Shown piece by piece: positions 44,561-53,816 of a stretch of 64,000 nt of DNA. A program made the position numbers and the translations under genes. The notes below the pieces were generated by a model that had not been told where the DNA came from, searched no databases, and worked only from the letters and a program-made list of their open reading frames with translations. Source of the stretch: Cryobacterium gelidum (GTDB lineage Bacteria > Actinomycetota > Actinomycetes > Actinomycetales > Microbacteriaceae); contig NZ_SOHL01000008.1 of assembly GCF_004403985.1 (NCBI RefSeq), forward strand, positions 1 to 64,000, given 5' to 3'. Within the stretch, counting starts at the first letter, position 1, and each line of letters opens with the position of its first letter.

Positions 44561-45838
44561 ATGCCCCTCACAGCTGACGGGTCGACGCAGCTGTCGTCGA
44601 CCCGCATTCGTCTTGCCCTGCTCGCCCTCGCCCTGGGCGGGTTCGGCATCGGTGCGACCGAATTCGTCGCCATGGGCTTGCTGCCCAACCTCGCCGCCGA
44701 CCTGCTGCCGGGCCTCTACGCCAGCGCACCGGATGCCGCCAACGCGCAGGCCGGCTGGCTCATCTCGGCCTACGCCCTCGGCGTGGTCGCCGGCGCGCCG
44801 ACCATCGCCGCGGCCGCCGCCCGCTGGCCGCGCAAACAGTTGCTGCTCGGGTTGCTCACCGCGTTCACCCTCGGCACGATCGCGTCGGCCTTGCTGCCCA
44901 CCTTCGAGACCGTGCTCGCCGCCCGGTTTGTCGCCGGGCTGCCGCACGGCGCCTATTTCGGCATCGCCTCGCTCGTCGCCGCACACCTGATGGGCCCGGG
45001 TAAGCGGGCTCGTGGCATCGCGATCGTGTTGAGCGGCCTGACCATCTCCAACGTGATCGGAGTGCCGACGATCACGTGGATCGGCCAGATGAGCGGATGG
45101 CGCGTGGCCTACCTCGTCGTCGCCGCCATTTTCGCGTTCACCTTCGTGGCCGTGGCCGTGTTCGTGCCCTTCCAGGCCGGCAACCCGAAAGCCACCATGC
45201 GCGCTGAGTTGCGAGCGTTTCGCCAGCTGCAGGTCTGGATCACCCTCTCGATCGGCGCGATCGGCTTCGGTGGGCTCTTTGCCGTTTACACCTATGTTGC
45301 CCCGCTGGTGATCGAGATTACCGGGCTGGCCGCCACCGCGGTACCGCTCATCCTGGTGGTCGTCGGCCTCGGCATGACGGCCGGGAACTTCGCCGGGGGA
45401 GCATTGGCCGACTGGAGCGTTCGCCGCACGATGTACATCGCCTTCGCGGTGCTCATCATCGCCCTGGTCGCTCTCAGCCTGTCGGCGCAGTACCTGGCCG
45501 GGCTGCTGGTGGGCGTGTTCCTGATCGGCGCGGCGGCATCCGCTCTCTCGCCGACCATTCAAGCCCGGCTGATGGACGTCGCCCACGAAAGCCAGTCGCT
45601 GGCCGCGGCGCTGAACCATTCCGCGCTCAACGTCGGAAACGCCCTGGGCGCGGCCCTCGGTGGGGTCGCCATCGCGGCGGGGCTCGGCTATCTCGCCCCG
45701 GTCTGGATCGGTGTCGGCCTGAGCGCGCTCGGTGTGCTGCTGACCCTGCTCACCTTCAGTATCGACCGTCGACGCCGCCAGCACGGCCAGCACGTGCCCT
45801 ATGGGACCCAGCTCATCCCGGTCGTCCACCCGCGTTAG
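44561..45838 (+). CDS. MFS transporter, DHA1 family
   Basis: This is a 425-residue major facilitator with 12 predicted membrane segments, resembling the AraJ/YdhP/CmlA-like DHA1 drug-proton antiporters: GGFGIGATEFVAMGLLPNLA in TM1 and the RARGIAIVLSGLTISNVIGVP region in TM4-TM5 (motif C-like). Substrate cannot be inferred. It is convergent with the response regulator gene and is not obviously part of an operon. Confidence 0.88.
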   Translation: MPLTADGSTQLSSTRIRLALLALALGGFGIGATEFVAMGLLPNLAADLLPGLYASAPDAANAQAGWLISAYALGVVAGAPTIAAAAARWPRKQLLLGLLTAFTLGTIASALLPTFETVLAARFVAGLPHGAYFGIASLVAAHLMGPGKRARGIAIVLSGLTISNVIGVPTITWIGQMSGWRVAYLVVAAIFAFTFVAVAVFVPFQAGNPKATMRAELRAFRQLQVWITLSIGAIGFGGLFAVYTYVAPLVIEITGLAATAVPLILVVVGLGMTAGNFAGGALADWSVRRTMYIAFAVLIIALVALSLSAQYLAGLLVGVFLIGAAASALSPTIQARLMDVAHESQSLAAALNHSALNVGNALGAALGGVAIAAGLGYLAPVWIGVGLSALGVLLTLLTFSIDRRRRQHGQHVPYGTQLIPVVHPR

Positions 45839-45873
45839 CGCAGCTGGCCGGCCAGCTGCGCGAATGCATTGTC

Positions 45874-46530
45874 CTAGTCTGTCTGGAGTAGGATGCCGTC
45901 GCGGATGGCACGCTTGCGCAGCGCGACCTTGGTTCCCACGTCGTACCCGGCGAGACGGTACTTCTCGCGAATGCGCTTGAGGTAACTCTTGGCGGTCTCC
46001 TCGGAAATGCCGAGCTGGTAGGCGACGGCCTTCACCGGCTCGCCGGCACCGTACAGCGCCATGACCCGGCGTTCCTGGGCGCTGAGGCGCGGGCCTTCAG
46101 CGTTCTCGGTCGAGTTGAGCGCGTAGTCGAGTTCAGCGGAAATGTACGACTGGCCGTTGTAGGCAGCGCGAATGGCGTCGACGATCATGTTCGCCTCTTC
46201 GCTCTTCACGAGGTAACCGAGCGCGCCCGCCGCGAGTGCTTCGCGCACGAGGGCCGGCTCGGAATAAGTGCTCATGAGCACGGTCTTCACGCCGGTCGTT
46301 TTGAGCGTCGAAATCTTCAGGGACACGGGAATGTTGTCCTTGAGATCGAGGTCGAGCAGCACGACGTCGACCGGAAATTCGGGATGGGTTAGGAGTTCGG
46401 GCCACGTGGTCACGGCCGCCACCATCTCGATGTCGTCGGCAGCGCTTCGGATCCACTCGGTGAGTGCCCCCAGGAGCATCCTGTGGTCGTCAACAAGGGC
46501 CAAGCGGATGGGACGGTCTGTCGTCGTCAT
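45874..46530 (-). CDS. NarL/LuxR-type response regulator
   Basis: This is a 218-residue regulator. The receiver domain has D13-D14-type acidic residues (LVDDHRMLL), the phospho-acceptor Asp in VVLLDLDLKDN, and Lys in YLVKSEEANM. The C-terminal helix-turn-helix is LuxR-like (LSAQERRVMALYGAGEPVKAVA, then SEETAKSYLKRIREKY). It lies 45 nt downstream of the degenerate-kinase gene and is the output of the sensor kinase encoded at 47910-49079. Confidence 0.88.
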   Translation of the reverse strand: MTTTDRPIRLALVDDHRMLLGALTEWIRSAADDIEMVAAVTTWPELLTHPEFPVDVVLLDLDLKDNIPVSLKISTLKTTGVKTVLMSTYSEPALVREALAAGALGYLVKSEEANMIVDAIRAAYNGQSYISAELDYALNSTENAEGPRLSAQERRVMALYGAGEPVKAVAYQLGISEETAKSYLKRIREKYRLAGYDVGTKVALRKRAIRDGILLQTD

Positions 46531-46575
46531 GTTAGGTCTCCTACTGTGTGCACCATATCGTCAAACTACTCCATA

Positions 46576-47913
46576 TTAGGCATCCGCAGGATTGTCGACG
46601 CTGCACTCGATGTCTACCCTGAGACTACCGGTGGGATTTGAATCCACATGGGGCCCAATGGCCCTGATTGCCTGCCAGGTTTCCGGATCGACACGCCGCC
46701 TGGATACCCCAGTAGTGGTCAGTTCGATGGGAAAAAGCACCTTTCGCTGCACACCCACCCCGTGTGGGGGGGAAATTGGGCCCAGGCGCAAACACACGGA
46801 TGCCCCTGACCGTGCGGTATCCCCGATCAGCAGCCAAATCGTTAGCAGCAATCCATCGCGCTGCGGCGGCGACAGTAGACCGGCCAGACCGGCTGGATCG
46901 TTGAGGGTGACGACGGGACCGAGAAATTCGCTCTCGGTGATGGCATGGTGCAGCCAGGTTTCGGTGCGGCCCTTGATCAGATGCAGTCGCAGTTGGGTGG
47001 CCAGGGAGGCGGCCGTCGTCGCTGTCGAGGGCACCAGCGGCAGTGCGGTGCGGCCCTGGGCGACATCGTCGAGCAGAGTTTCCGCATCGAAATCGAGGCG
47101 AGCCAACTGTTCGGAGGCGAGCATGCCGACCGCGAACCGCGGCTGCGACACGGTGCTCTGCACCAGCACCAGGTCGAGTTCCCGCTGCACCATGCGCCGA
47201 AACGCCTGCACGACACTCGCCCCGACCAGGGGCGGCGCCACCGCCAGGGCGGTGGAGAGGATGTCCGGGCCGAGGGTGAGTAGGTCCTCGCGTGCTTCGA
47301 ACAGGGTCACTGCGCTCATCGTCAGACCGAGAGCGACGGTAGCCAGGGTGATTTCGCCGGTCTCCCGCAACGTCACGATCGACAGCAGAAAAGCGCCGAC
47401 GGCCGGGGCTGCGGTGGGAAAGGCCGCCGCGCCCGCCACTCCCCAGGAGCCGGGCAGATCCAGCGCCACCACGACCGCGCACGCACCGAGGGCTGCCAAA
47501 AACAGCCAGAGCGGCAGGCGGGAAGCCAATTTACGCACCGCGCAGTGCACGGTTACCGCGGTCGCGAGCAGAATCACCCAGGCCAGAACGCTCAGCATCG
47601 GAATGCGCGTCGGGTCGCACTGAATGATCAGCCGCGCGAGCAGAAACAGCGCGATGAACGCCCCGCTGATGCTCATGCCGATACCCAGATGACGGGCACC
47701 CAAACCGTTCTGGTCTGACCGGAACACGGCGACGCGGCCGTGACCACGCAGAATCGTGCGCGGAAACCGTAACGGCAGAAGGTCGGCTCGTGTTCTCCGG
47801 TCAGCGGCTGCCGGCGGCCAGCTGCGTTCCGCGGAACCGCCGAGCAGGCGCGAACCGACACCGCGCGCCCGCGGGTGGGTGGCAATGGGCGCGGTATCGC
47901 TGAATGGGGTCAT
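46576..47913 (-). CDS. Membrane protein resembling a degenerate histidine kinase
   Basis: This is a 445-residue protein between a sensor kinase and its response regulator, overlapping the kinase by 4 nt. An arginine-rich N-terminus of about 70 residues precedes roughly seven hydrophobic segments (about 78-245). The soluble C-terminal part (about 250-445) has the size and strand/helix order of a kinase core. A LLLTIWLLIGDTARSGASVCLRL stretch (about residues 350-372) lines up with the partner's ECLENVRRHSG-ADVTI N-box region, but the His, Asn and Gly-box residues are missing. I infer a pseudokinase or sensor subunit; it could be an unrelated membrane protein. Confidence 0.55.
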   Translation of the reverse strand: MTPFSDTAPIATHPRARGVGSRLLGGSAERSWPPAAADRRTRADLLPLRFPRTILRGHGRVAVFRSDQNGLGARHLGIGMSISGAFIALFLLARLIIQCDPTRIPMLSVLAWVILLATAVTVHCAVRKLASRLPLWLFLAALGACAVVVALDLPGSWGVAGAAAFPTAAPAVGAFLLSIVTLRETGEITLATVALGLTMSAVTLFEAREDLLTLGPDILSTALAVAPPLVGASVVQAFRRMVQRELDLVLVQSTVSQPRFAVGMLASEQLARLDFDAETLLDDVAQGRTALPLVPSTATTAASLATQLRLHLIKGRTETWLHHAITESEFLGPVVTLNDPAGLAGLLSPPQRDGLLLTIWLLIGDTARSGASVCLRLGPISPPHGVGVQRKVLFPIELTTTGVSRRRVDPETWQAIRAIGPHVDSNPTGSLRVDIECSVDNPADA

Positions 47914-49079
47914 TTGGGAACCTCCAGGACGACCGTCGTTCCGGCACCGATCGAGGAGAACAGGCGTGCGTTGCCACCGACGTCCCGCAACCGGGCGATG
48001 ACCGATTCGGCGACGCCGAGCCGTTCAGACCCCACCTGGCCGAGATCGAAGCCGACCCCGGTATCGGTGACCATCGCGCGAACGGTCGTGTCGTCATCCG
48101 TGATGGTCACGTCTGCGTGATCGACTCCGGAGTGACGGCGCACGTTTTCGAGGCATTCTGACAGGGCCAACAGGAAGGAATCCAGCACGTTGCTGTGCAG
48201 CTGCACCTGGCCGCTGCCGTGCCAGTTGACCGTCAGGCCCAGGCGTTCAAACCGCTGGCGAACAGTGTCGAGGGTGTCGCCGAGGGTGAGCACGGTCGCC
48301 GATTCCAGACTGTAGACCCCGGAACTCCGCGGGGTCGGCAGGCCGCCGAGGCGTAATTGGCGCAGTAGTCGGGCATCGTCGCCTGCCTGTTTTTGCAGGG
48401 CGATCGGGCTGACCCCAACACCGGAGTGGGCGAGTAGGGTCAGGGTGGCTAGCACCGTGTCGTGCAGCAATCGGGCGTCCTGGCGGCGCCGCGCTTCCAG
48501 CTCGCTCGCGTGCCGCTCGGCACGGTGCGCCCGCCCGATGGCGGCGATGCGGTGCATCACCCGAGGCACGCTCTGCGCGATCCACCAGGAAGCGAGGGTG
48601 AATGACAGCCACATGGCCGCGGTCAGGGCCAGCAACACCGTTCGGTCGGGCGCGCCAACCGTCGCCACGGCCACGCTCGTGACGGTCAGCGCGAAGAACG
48701 ACAGCAGCAGCAGCAGCCGGCGCACACTGGTGAGCAGCATGGCCGCGACGACGCACACCGGCGCGGTGGAGACCATGCCAATGACGCTCTCCTCGATCAG
48801 GTTCAAGGGATGGCCGGGGTGGCTGGTGAAGCCGACGAGCAGGATGATGGAGATGCCGCTGAGAACGGTCACGAAGGCCCAGCGCAGCGCCCCGGTATTG
48901 CCGAGCAAGAATTGACCGGCGGCCAGAATGAGCAGGAGCAGGCCGGCACCGATGCGGGTTTCGGTGTTGATTCCGGCGGGTACCAGCAGGCAGGCCAGCG
49001 TCGTAGCCGTACCGCTCAGCCCGGCCGCCTGCACCGCTCTTCGCAGGAGACGGTCGCGCTCCTTGAGAATGCGTTGCAT
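47910..49079 (-). CDS. Sensor histidine kinase
   Basis: This is a 389-residue membrane kinase. Five or six hydrophobic segments fill about residues 20-180, then a coiled segment rich in Arg and Glu leads to the phospho-accepting His in RRQDARLLHDTVLATL. The HATPase domain has the N-box ALSECLENVRRHSG and G-boxes DTGVGFD and GAGTTVVLEV. It probably controls the NarL-type regulator two genes downstream. ATG 49079 (MQRILKERD) is chosen over upstream in-frame codons. An inverted repeat, TGATA-N9-TATCA, lies about 20 nt upstream. Confidence 0.88.
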   Translation of the reverse strand: MQRILKERDRLLRRAVQAAGLSGTATTLACLLVPAGINTETRIGAGLLLLILAAGQFLLGNTGALRWAFVTVLSGISIILLVGFTSHPGHPLNLIEESVIGMVSTAPVCVVAAMLLTSVRRLLLLLSFFALTVTSVAVATVGAPDRTVLLALTAAMWLSFTLASWWIAQSVPRVMHRIAAIGRAHRAERHASELEARRRQDARLLHDTVLATLTLLAHSGVGVSPIALQKQAGDDARLLRQLRLGGLPTPRSSGVYSLESATVLTLGDTLDTVRQRFERLGLTVNWHGSGQVQLHSNVLDSFLLALSECLENVRRHSGVDHADVTITDDDTTVRAMVTDTGVGFDLGQVGSERLGVAESVIARLRDVGGNARLFSSIGAGTTVVLEVPK

Positions 49080-49097
49080 GGATGCCTGTCCGGTTGG

Positions 49098-49116
49098 TGA
49101 TAAACGTGTTCTATCA
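49098..49116. promoter_or_regulatory. Inverted repeat at the sensor kinase promoter
   Basis: TGATA-N9-TATCA lies 19-37 nt before the kinase start. Its position near the likely promoter makes it a candidate binding site for the system's own regulator. Confidence 0.35.
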
Positions 49117-49150
49117 GCACCATACCGGGCGGGACACACGCGGATACGCT

Positions 49151-50353
49151 CTAGTGCAACACCCGCCGGATCTGGGCGCCGATTGCTTCGTTCTCAATGA
49201 GGAAGCCATCGTGACCATACCCGGATTCCAGTACCACCGCGGTGGAGCCATCGACATTGTTCGGCAGGTGCGCAGCGATGGCGCGCTGGCCATCGACGGG
49301 AAACAATCGATCGCTGTCGATTCCTACGACGATCGAGCGGGCCGTGACCCGGCCGAGGGCGGCCGCGATGCCGCCGCGACCGCGACCGACATCGTGGGAG
49401 TTCATGGCTTCGACCAGCACGATGTAGCTGTTGGCGTCGAAGCGGCGGGTGAATTTGTTGCCATGAAAGTCGAGGTACGATTCCACGGCGAAGCGGCCGT
49501 TGGCGCCGAGCGGGCTGATGCCGCTTTGCCAGCCACGGTCGAAGCGGGCGTTGAGCTCGGCCGGGCTTCGGTAGTTCAACAGGGCCATGCGACGAGCCAG
49601 GGCAAGCCCGCGCGTGGGGCCGTCGCCATCCGCTTCGTCGTAGTAGTCGCCGGCTCGATAAGCCGGGTCGGTGCGAATGGCCGCGATCTGCACCGAGTTG
49701 AGGGCGATCTGGTCGGCGGTGGTGCGGGGCGGTGCAGCCAGGATGATCAGGCGTTCTACCCGGTCGGGGTCGTCGATAGCCCATTCGAGAGCGTGCATGC
49801 CGCCCATGGAACCGCCGATGACGGCCGCCCAGCGGTCAATGCCGAGTTGGTCGGTGAACACCCGCTGGGCGCCCACCTGGTCGCGAATGGTCAGATAGGG
49901 AAAGCGGATGCCCCACTCCAGCCCGTCGGGCGCCAGCGAGGCCGGTCCGGTGCTGCCCTGACAACCGCCGAGCATGTTCGGCGCCACCACGAACCACCGC
50001 TCGGTGTCGATGGCAAGGCCGGGACCGACGATGCCGTCCCACCATCCTCCGGTCTCCTGCCCGGGACCGGGCGTTCCGGCCACGTGGCTATCACCGGTGA
50101 GGGCATGCAGCACGAGCACGGCGTTGTCGCCGGCCGGGCTGAGGGTGCCCCAGGTCTCGTAGGCGAGGCGGGCCATCGGCAAGCTGCCCCCGGCCTCGAA
50201 GGTGATCGGGCCCAGGTTGGCGAACTGTCGGTGGCCAACCGGGTCACCGTCGCGCCAGGCACCGGTCGCCGGAGGCTTGCCGAGTACCGAGCGCGCCTGG
50301 GCTTCGGTGATGAAGCTCGACGGGACCGTGTCTGCTGAAGATTGCCATTCCAT
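49151..50353 (-). CDS. metX: Homoserine O-acetyltransferase
   Basis: This 400-residue alpha/beta-hydrolase-fold enzyme acetylates homoserine with acetyl-CoA, the first committed step to methionine. The nucleophile elbow is GGSMGG with S182. The C-terminal Asp lies in VVGIDSDRLFP and the His in ESGYGHDGFLIE, completing the triad. The stretch NMLGGCQGSTGPAS is a family marker. It is downstream of metY on the same strand (111-nt gap) and its product is the MetY substrate. Confidence 0.95.
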   Translation of the reverse strand: MEWQSSADTVPSSFITEAQARSVLGKPPATGAWRDGDPVGHRQFANLGPITFEAGGSLPMARLAYETWGTLSPAGDNAVLVLHALTGDSHVAGTPGPGQETGGWWDGIVGPGLAIDTERWFVVAPNMLGGCQGSTGPASLAPDGLEWGIRFPYLTIRDQVGAQRVFTDQLGIDRWAAVIGGSMGGMHALEWAIDDPDRVERLIILAAPPRTTADQIALNSVQIAAIRTDPAYRAGDYYDEADGDGPTRGLALARRMALLNYRSPAELNARFDRGWQSGISPLGANGRFAVESYLDFHGNKFTRRFDANSYIVLVEAMNSHDVGRGRGGIAAALGRVTARSIVVGIDSDRLFPVDGQRAIAAHLPNNVDGSTAVVLESGYGHDGFLIENEAIGAQIRRVLH

Positions 50354-50379
50354 ACACGTCTATTCTGGCCGCCGAAGGA

Positions 50380-50417
50380 CCTGCCCGGGCGTATGTTACG
50401 TTGTGCGCCCGGACAGG
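50380..50417. other. Hairpin between metY and metX
   Basis: CCTG-C-CCGGGCG (50380-50391) pairs with CGCCCGG-A-CAGG (50406-50417), one mismatch, 14-nt loop. On the minus strand it follows metY and precedes metX. It may end or attenuate metY transcripts; no T tract is present. Confidence 0.45.
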
Positions 50418-50464
50418 CCCGTTCCGGTGGTGCCTGACGGGTGGGCGTGGTTGTCTCCGGCGTG

Positions 50465-51796
50465 TCAGGCGTCAGCGCGGTCGCGCTCGACGACGGCGCG
50501 CGCGGCAGCCAGGCCGGCCGCAAGGTCGGTCTTCAAATCCGCGACGTTCTCGATGCCCACGGAGAGCCGCACCAGGCCGGGAGTGACGCCGGCCGTGAGC
50601 TGCTCCTCCGGGGTGAGCTGGGCGTGCGTGGTCGAGGCGGGATGAATGACCAGGGAGCGCACATCACCGATGTTGGCGAGGTGGCTGAACAGGCTCAGGT
50701 TGTCGACGAGGGCGCGGCCGGCCGCGACACCGCCCTTGAGCTCAAACGAGAGTACCGCTCCGACGCCGAGCGGAGCGTACTTGTTGGCGGCGGCATACCA
50801 GGGGCTCGACGGCAGCCCGGCATAGTTCACCGAGGCGATGTCTTCGTGGTCGTCGAGCCACTCGGCGATGCTCTGAGCGTTCTGCACGTGGCGCTCGATG
50901 CGCAGGCTGAGCGTCTCGATGCCCTGGATGAGCTGCCAGGCGCTCGCCGGGGCGATGGCGCTTCCGAGGTCGCGCAGCAGCTGCACACGGGCCTTGATGA
51001 CGTAGGCGATGCCGTCACCGACCGCGGTGGTGTAGCTGGCCCCGTGGTAGGACGGGTCGGGTTCGGTCAGGCCGGGGAATTTCTCGACATTCTTCGACCA
51101 TTCGAACGTGCCGCCGTCCACGAGCACCCCACCGATGATGGTGCCGTGACCGCCGAGAAATTTGGTGGCGGAGTGCACGATGATGTCGGCACCGTGCTCG
51201 AACGGGCGAATGAGGTAGGGGGTGGCGATCGTGTTGTCGACGATCAGCGGGATGCCGGCCGCGTGGGCGACATCCGCTACCAAACTGATGTCGAGCACGT
51301 TGATGCGCGGGTTGCCGATGGTCTCCGCGAAGAAGAGCTTGGTGTTCGGGCGCACCGCGCGCTGCCACTCGGCCGCGTCATCCTGGTCTGCGACGAAGGT
51401 GACCTCGATGCCGAGCTTGGCCAGGGTGTACTTGAACAGGTTGTAGGTGCCGCCGTAGATCGAACTCGACGACACGATGTGGTCGCCGGCCTGGGCAATG
51501 TTCAGCACCGCGAATGTGGATGCCGACTGGCCACTGGACAGCAGCAGCGCGGCGGTGCCGCCCTCGAGCGCGGCAACGCGCTCTTCGACGACGGCCTGGG
51601 TGGGGTTCTGGATGCGGGTGTAAATGTTGCCGAACTCGGCCAGCGCGAACAGGTTCTGCGCGTGCTCGGCACTGTTGAAGACATACGAGGTGGTCTGGTA
51701 GATCGGGGTGGCGCGCGCGTTCGTGACCGGGTCGGGCCGGGCGCCGGAGTGAACCTGCTTGGTCTCAAACTTCCACGATGAAGAATTGTCGGTCAC
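50465..51796 (-). CDS. metY: O-acetylhomoserine sulfhydrylase (MetY)
   Basis: This 443-residue PLP enzyme makes homocysteine from O-acetylhomoserine and sulfide (direct sulfhydrylation). Markers are GARPDPVTNARATPIYQTTSY, SSGQSA, SSIYGGTYNLFKYTL, FAETIGNPRINVLD, VDNTIATPYL and the PLP-binding Lys in VHSATKFLGGHG. The length fits MetY rather than the shorter MetB/MetC. With metX it forms a complete two-step route. Confidence 0.95.
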   Translation of the reverse strand: MTDNSSSWKFETKQVHSGARPDPVTNARATPIYQTTSYVFNSAEHAQNLFALAEFGNIYTRIQNPTQAVVEERVAALEGGTAALLLSSGQSASTFAVLNIAQAGDHIVSSSSIYGGTYNLFKYTLAKLGIEVTFVADQDDAAEWQRAVRPNTKLFFAETIGNPRINVLDISLVADVAHAAGIPLIVDNTIATPYLIRPFEHGADIIVHSATKFLGGHGTIIGGVLVDGGTFEWSKNVEKFPGLTEPDPSYHGASYTTAVGDGIAYVIKARVQLLRDLGSAIAPASAWQLIQGIETLSLRIERHVQNAQSIAEWLDDHEDIASVNYAGLPSSPWYAAANKYAPLGVGAVLSFELKGGVAAGRALVDNLSLFSHLANIGDVRSLVIHPASTTHAQLTPEEQLTAGVTPGLVRLSVGIENVADLKTDLAAGLAAARAVVERDRADA

Positions 51797-51883
51797 AGTA
51801 GCCTCCGGATCACTCAGCGCGGACTGTCCGGCTTCGCCCCGAGCATATGAAACGGCGCATGGCCGTGCAAGAGCGGGCGAAAC

Positions 51884-51898
51884 ACAACGTCACGTTGT
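51884..51898. promoter_or_regulatory. 15-nt palindrome upstream of metY
   Basis: ACAACGT-C-ACGTTGT is a perfect 7-bp inverted repeat around one base, about 88 nt before the metY start and 9 nt beyond the acyltransferase stop. It differs from the corynebacterial McbR site (TAGAC-N6-GTCTA). It could be a methionine-regulon operator. Confidence 0.45.
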
Positions 51899-51906
51899 CG
51901 CGACGG

Positions 51907-53004
51907 CTAGGTGCGCTCGCGATGTGGGAACACGGTCGTGCCGGTCGGCGTCGCCGCGGTCGGGCGAAACAGCCACCGGGCTTTCGGTTCGACGAGGGGC
52001 CGAACCAGCCGTCGAACGATGGGCAGCGACAGCAGGAAGGAGGTAGCCACGCTCAGCACGATCATGCCCGGCAATACCCACGCGGGCTGCGGCCCGTCGA
52101 GCACACCCGTTTCGCGCAGCGGGTACAGCACGAAGGTGTGCAGCAGGTAGATGTACATTGTCGCCGTGCCCAGGTCGGTCACCCAGGTCTTGCGGCGCGG
52201 AATCAGCATGAGGAACGCCACGATGAGCGCAAATGCGAGCAGCATGACGGCCAAACGGATGCCGCCGGCCCAGAAGTCGGAATACCCGAATATCGCGTAC
52301 GCCTCGTCGTAGAGCAGGAATCGGCGAACCTGGAGGGTGCGCAGGGTCCCGATGTTGAGCCCGATCAGCAGATACAGCAGGGCGAACAGCCCCATCGCCG
52401 CGGTTCGCCAACGCCAGATCAGGCCGTCACGCAGTTCGAGCCAGGTATCGGTGAGCTGCCACTGGCGCAGCTTCCAGCCGAAGACGAAGAACGGCAGCAG
52501 CCCGAGGGTGCGGGACAGGGTGAACGTGCCGTCGATATTGGGCAGGTAGCCGGCCCCGATCGAGATGATAATGCTGATGATGAGGGGGTAGCGCAGAAGC
52601 ACGAGGTAGGGCAGGACAATCCGCCAGAGCAGCAGGGCGAGCAGAAACCACAGCGTCCAGCTCGCGGTGGAGTAGTCCAGAACGAACTTGCCGCCGAGGA
52701 TCCAGCGCAGCACCGTCCAGATTGTCTCGAAGATGACGTACGGAAAAATGATGTCGGTGAGCAGCCGGTGCATCTGCCGCGCGTCTGGTGGTCCTGACTT
52801 GGCGAAGTAGCCGCTCACGGCCACGAAGACCGGTACGTGGAAGGCGTAAATGAACAGATACAGCGTGTAGGCGACATCCGCTTCGCCGATGAGTTTGAGA
52901 ATCGCGTGGCCGATCAGCACGAGGGTGACGGCCACCCAGCGCGCGTTGTCCCAGAGGGGTACGCGACGCTTCTGCGGTGGAGTGGTGGTGTCCAGTTGGC
53001 TCAT
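51907..53004 (-). CDS. Acyltransferase family 3 membrane protein (fucose 4-O-acetylase-like)
   Basis: This is a 365-residue protein with about ten membrane segments. The N-terminal WDNARWVAVTLVLIGHAI carries the conserved His used by family 3 acyltransferases, and YLFIYAFHVPVFVAVSGYFAK is the classical second motif. Such proteins O-acetylate surface sugars or peptidoglycan-linked polymers. ATG 53004 is preferred (GGGAG upstream). It is divergent from the SDR gene with a 29-nt gap. Confidence 0.85.
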   Translation of the reverse strand: MSQLDTTTPPQKRRVPLWDNARWVAVTLVLIGHAILKLIGEADVAYTLYLFIYAFHVPVFVAVSGYFAKSGPPDARQMHRLLTDIIFPYVIFETIWTVLRWILGGKFVLDYSTASWTLWFLLALLLWRIVLPYLVLLRYPLIISIIISIGAGYLPNIDGTFTLSRTLGLLPFFVFGWKLRQWQLTDTWLELRDGLIWRWRTAAMGLFALLYLLIGLNIGTLRTLQVRRFLLYDEAYAIFGYSDFWAGGIRLAVMLLAFALIVAFLMLIPRRKTWVTDLGTATMYIYLLHTFVLYPLRETGVLDGPQPAWVLPGMIVLSVATSFLLSLPIVRRLVRPLVEPKARWLFRPTAATPTGTTVFPHRERT

Positions 53005-53033
53005 TGACACCATTCTCCCGCCACAATGGATAA

Positions 53034-53816
53034 ATGAGTATTCGACGAGTGGTTGTGACCGGAGCAAGTTCAGGAATTGGAGCAGCGACGGCACGCCTGT
53101 TCCGGGAGCATGGCTGGGACGTGGTGGGGGTCGCGCGGCGCGCCGACCGTCTCAAAACCCTGCAAGCCGAAACCGGAGCGGATGTCTTCACCGCCGATCT
53201 CACGGTGCAGGCGGATGTCGACGCCTTGCGCGACTACCTCGCCGCCAGCGGTCCGGTGCACGCCCTCGTCAACAATGCCGGCGGCGCCAAGGGTCTCGAC
53301 ACGGTCGAGGCGGGCAGCATCGAAGACTGGGCCTGGATGTTCGAGATCAACGTGCTCGCCGTCAAGCGGGTCACCACGGCCATCCTGCCGCTGCTGCGCG
53401 CCGGCATCGACTCCGGGGCGGGGTCGGCCGATATCGTGACCGTCACGTCGATTGCGGGCCATGTCGCCTATCTGGGCGGTGGCGGCTACAACGCGGCGAA
53501 GTTCGCCGCGCACGCCATGACCGAGGTGCTGCGCCTCGAACTGTCGGGGGAGCCGATTCGGGTGATCGAGATCGCGCCGGGCATGGTCAAAACGGATGAG
53601 TTCGGTCTGGTTCGCTTCGACGGTGACGCCGACAAGGCTGTCGCGGCCTACGACAACGTGCCCGACCCGCTCTCGGCCGAGGACATCGCCGAGACCATCG
53701 TCGCGAGCGTGGAACGGCCCGCGCACGTGAACCTCGACCTGATCGTGATCAAGCCGGTCGCCCAGGCCGCTACGACCCGGATCGCTCGCGGCGAGCTCAA
53801 GGTTCGCGAGCCCTGA
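53034..53816 (+). CDS. Short-chain dehydrogenase/reductase
   Basis: This is a 260-residue classical SDR. The cofactor loop is TGASSGIG (NADP-type by the following RRADR), NNAG is present, and the catalytic set is Ser in VTSIAG, Tyr in GGYNAAKFA and Lys three residues on. It closely resembles YdfG-type serine/3-hydroxy-acid dehydrogenases. Substrate is unknown. Confidence 0.9.
   Translation: MSIRRVVVTGASSGIGAATARLFREHGWDVVGVARRADRLKTLQAETGADVFTADLTVQADVDALRDYLAASGPVHALVNNAGGAKGLDTVEAGSIEDWAWMFEINVLAVKRVTTAILPLLRAGIDSGAGSADIVTVTSIAGHVAYLGGGGYNAAKFAAHAMTEVLRLELSGEPIRVIEIAPGMVKTDEFGLVRFDGDADKAVAAYDNVPDPLSAEDIAETIVASVERPAHVNLDLIVIKPVAQAATTRIARGELKVREP

Noticed and set aside
51797..51906. SAM riboswitch before metY
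   Set aside because: Only 110 nt, with a palindrome but no multi-stem fold that I recognise.
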